Source: UBA5420 sp964485345 (GTDB lineage Bacteria; Bacillota; Limnochordia; Darwinibacteriales; Darwinibacteriaceae). From it: a DNA stretch of 32,563 nt. Of this stretch, positions 31,028 to 32,563 are shown one piece after another. Position 1 is the first letter of the stretch; the number at the start of each line of letters is the position of its first letter. The stretch lies in NCBI GenBank assembly GCA_964485345.1, contig CAZAJB010000022.1, forward strand, positions 1 to 32,563, given 5' to 3'. The notes below the pieces were generated by a model, which saw only the letters and a list, made by a program, of their open reading frames with translations, did not search any database and was not told the origin of the DNA. Made by a program: the position numbers and the translations under genes.

Positions 31028-32023
31028 TCAAACGTTCAGGTCTAGTGCATATTCGTACGATATTAAGTCTCCCTTTTTAGTCTCCCTATACGCTTTCTCT
31101 AAGTGGGATAAGTCAGATAACTCCTTTGCAGAGAACTTGCCCAGTTCTTGCATGACCCGCTTTATTGTTTCTAGTTCATTTTCCTGCAATGCAACTTCGG
31201 GAACCCAAGACGATGTAATCAGATCCCAATCTTGTTCAGTGGGCGAGAGTTCAACAATTCCCTCGTGCTCCAACCAGGCGAGCATAGCACTCCACCCATG
31301 GACTGCCGGTCCGTAGGGAAGATGTGCATAGCGCAAGCCACTTATCGAAATTCCGTTGTCTTTAAAATGGAGAAAATCACTATAGAACAGCATTTTCATT
31401 AATTTAGTTTTGGACAACGCGGTTATCTGGTTGCATGCTAATGCTACCATTTCTTTTACCTTGCCAGGATTGAACTTGGTAAACCCAGAAAAAATCGATG
31501 GCTGATAGTCTCCTAGTAAGTTTTGCGCTGACTCCACATAGAGCTTCTCTACATCAGTCCGTAGCAGAGTTTCTAGGCGCGAGCGCAAATTGGTTTCCTC
31601 GCTTGGGGACAAGTCACTTCCAACCTCATCAAGTAGTCGTTTGACATTGGCAGGGTCTTCAATCAAAACAAGCAGTTCATTGTGGGCATCACTGGGCAAA
31701 GACCCGTTTTCATAACGATGGATGGTGATTTCGCCCAAACGAAGCAGCCTTCCTAGTGCACGCTGGCTCAAATCATATTGAGTTCGAATCGCTTGAATTC
31801 GCTCGGGGCTCACAACGCCTCTCCGCTTTCTGAATTCAGCATAGACTCTATCTAAGTTCTTGCGATCCAGCTCCTCATGGAAAATTTGCTCTCCACACTC
31901 TTGACAATGATGCACATCAGCAGATAGGGATATTTCTTCGCCCCTAACTGCATACGTCTCCTGCACGGATTTTCTCTCTGTGTCTACAACACGCCCGCAC
32001 CGAAAACAGAACAATCCTTCCAT
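31028..32023 (-). CDS. MqsA-type antitoxin with HTH and Panacea (SocA-like) domains
   Basis: A 331-residue protein. ATG 32021-32023 has a G-rich site (GAGAGGGGGG) about 8 nt upstream. Residues 1-50 are a YgiT-type zinc finger, C6-x2-C9 and C40-x2-C43. About 72-115 is an Xre-like HTH (IQAIRTQYDLSQRALGRLLRLGEITIHRYENGSLP). About 190-330 is a Panacea/DUF4065 domain (VKEMVALACNQ, LSKTKLMKMLFYSDFLHFKDNG, ISGLRYAHLPYGPAVHGWSAMLAWLE). Panacea domains neutralise many unrelated toxins and are related to the proteolysis adapter SocA (family knowledge). The MqsR-like toxin gene ends 26 bp upstream on the same strand. The HTH should autoregulate the operon, perhaps at the palindrome 32489-32508. A terminator follows. 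Confidence 0.85.
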   Translation of the reverse strand: MEGLFCFRCGRVVDTERKSVQETYAVRGEEISLSADVHHCQECGEQIFHEELDRKNLDRVYAEFRKRRGVVSPERIQAIRTQYDLSQRALGRLLRLGEITIHRYENGSLPSDAHNELLVLIEDPANVKRLLDEVGSDLSPSEETNLRSRLETLLRTDVEKLYVESAQNLLGDYQPSIFSGFTKFNPGKVKEMVALACNQITALSKTKLMKMLFYSDFLHFKDNGISISGLRYAHLPYGPAVHGWSAMLAWLEHEGIVELSPTEQDWDLITSSWVPEVALQENELETIKRVMQELGKFSAKELSDLSHLEKAYRETKKGDLISYEYALDLNV

Positions 32024-32049
32024 TCAAAGCACCCCCCTCTCAAAACCTG

Positions 32050-32415
32050 TCATTCTTTGAACGGATACAGAAGAGCCCATTTGGCCTCATGAAAGGATAT
32101 GCAAACCACTCGCTGGAATTGGCCTGTGATCAACTTGATTTTAATGTATAGTTCTTCCCCATCGACTCGATAACCAAAAAGCCATATATACCCTGGAAAA
32201 CTAGGGTTGTGATCCGATTCTGGTCCAGCGCTATAATCCTTGACACTTAGGTTCAAAAGAACCATCTTCGCATCATTTATAGTGTATCCCAGTGAGGCCA
32301 AGAACTGTAAATTCTTCTGGCGTTCAACCAGAAGTAACGAATTCTCGCGCGCAAGTATCTTCTTCATATCTACCAGAAAACGGACGAGATCTTCTCTCGT
32401 GGTAATTGATGTCAC
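32050..32415 (-). CDS. MqsR-family-like toxin
   Basis: Started at GTG 32413-32415 (121 residues), with AGGGG about 8 nt upstream; the frame is open to a GTG at 32466 that lacks a ribosome binding site. The pattern VRFLVDMKKILARE, ERQKNLQFLASLGYTINDAKMVLLNLSVKDYSAGPESD, GYIWLFGYRVDGEELYIKIKL, VVCISFHEAKWALLYPFK matches the small proteins annotated as MqsR-family toxins in Firmicutes (LGxT, DYxxGPxxD, FGxxxxGxExYIKxK, ISFHxA). Classical MqsR is a ribosome-independent mRNA interferase of the RelE-like fold that cuts at GCU; this branch is distant and its cut site is unknown. The antitoxin gene follows after 26 bp. The toxin-first order is also that of mqsRA. Confidence 0.8.
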   Translation of the reverse strand: MTSITTREDLVRFLVDMKKILARENSLLLVERQKNLQFLASLGYTINDAKMVLLNLSVKDYSAGPESDHNPSFPGYIWLFGYRVDGEELYIKIKLITGQFQRVVCISFHEAKWALLYPFKE

Positions 32416-32488
32416 TCGATCAACCCCTGCAATGAATTCCCCCTTGTTAAATCGATAGTAACACACTCGGAGTCAAACCACAAGCAAT

Positions 32489-32508
32489 TTGTTATCAAAT
32501 GATAACAA
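32489..32508. promoter_or_regulatory. Palindrome upstream of the toxin-antitoxin operon, likely operator
   Basis: TTGTTATCAAATGATAACAA has perfect 9-bp arms (32489-32497 and 32500-32508) around AA. It lies 74 bp upstream of the toxin start on the minus strand, just upstream of a possible TTGTGG/TACTAT promoter. Its size fits an Xre-type HTH dimer such as the MqsA-type antitoxin. Confidence 0.6.
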
Positions 32509-32534
32509 GGGGGACTGACCCCCCAAAATTTGCC
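32509..32534 (-). repeat. Family B repeat, copy B3
   Basis: On the minus strand GGCAAATTTTGGGGGG followed by TCAGTCCCCC, the same layout as B1/B2 (TTGnCAAAAAATGGGGGGT, then GACCCC) with a few changes. It touches the palindrome at 32489-32508. Confidence 0.55.
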
Positions 32535-32563
32535 AGAATTTGAAGGGTTTTCATCTGCCGCGT

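Overview
The window reads as a piece of a draft or metagenome assembly from an endospore-forming member of the Bacillota. The support is a spore photoproduct lyase gene (splB), AGGAGG-type ribosome binding sites, several GTG and TTG starts, a DUF378 small membrane protein, and accessory genes typical of anaerobic Firmicutes. The class cannot be fixed from this sequence. A run of exactly 100 N (9881-9980) inside sbcC is a scaffold gap. I see no rRNA, tRNA, CRISPR array or intact insertion sequence.

Layout. 1-2131: two leftward genes for exported proteins, a lipoprotein cut by the window edge and a 458-residue secreted protein. 2132-7958 is a patch of accessory and decaying genes: a RING-finger membrane protein broken by two frameshifts, a zinc-finger pRiA4b ORF-3-like protein, an RQC-minor-1 type DNA-binding protein, a broken AlbA_2-type regulator with a piece of a second splB inside it, a shrunken DUF378 relic, a MarR regulator coupled to a polyprenol/phytol-kinase-like membrane enzyme, and a VapBC-like pair whose toxin has lost its middle. 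8088-13708: sbcD-sbcC, then an exported alpha/beta hydrolase with its own promoter and terminator. 13939-15219: a truncated pRiA4b-like gene and a MntA-HepT toxin-antitoxin pair. 15891-18986: rsgA (leftward) and DUF378-splB (rightward), separated by an intergenic region packed with stem-loops. 19218-29380: a secreted GH3 glycosidase followed by a complete, tightly packed four-gene Wadjet (jetABCD) plasmid-defence operon. 29436-32415, all leftward: a uroporphyrinogen-decarboxylase-family protein and an MqsR-type toxin with an MqsA-type antitoxin that carries a Panacea (SocA-like) domain.

How the parts fit. Wadjet, the MqsR/Panacea pair, MntA-HepT, the dead VapBC pair and the RQC-minor-1 and AlbA_2 genes make this a loose defence and conflict neighbourhood set among housekeeping genes (sbcCD, rsgA, splB). 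Wadjet is the strongest system: JetA (kleisin-like), JetB (KITE-like) and JetC (SMC ATPase) should form a loop-extruding complex, and JetD supplies a TOPRIM nuclease whose acidic residues are all present.

The less expected signals are these. (1) A short repeat with core GGGGCCTGGACCCC lies at or just after the stop codons of five genes, in the same orientation relative to each gene; in jetD it encodes the last codons. (2) A second repeat forms part of the GH3 C-terminus. (3) Roughly 470 nt between rsgA and DUF378 hold ten or more stem-loops. (4) The 2132-7958 patch holds a gene chimera and relics of the DUF378 and splB genes. (5) SplB lacks the cysteine that normally donates the hydrogen atom, but has a cysteine at another position.
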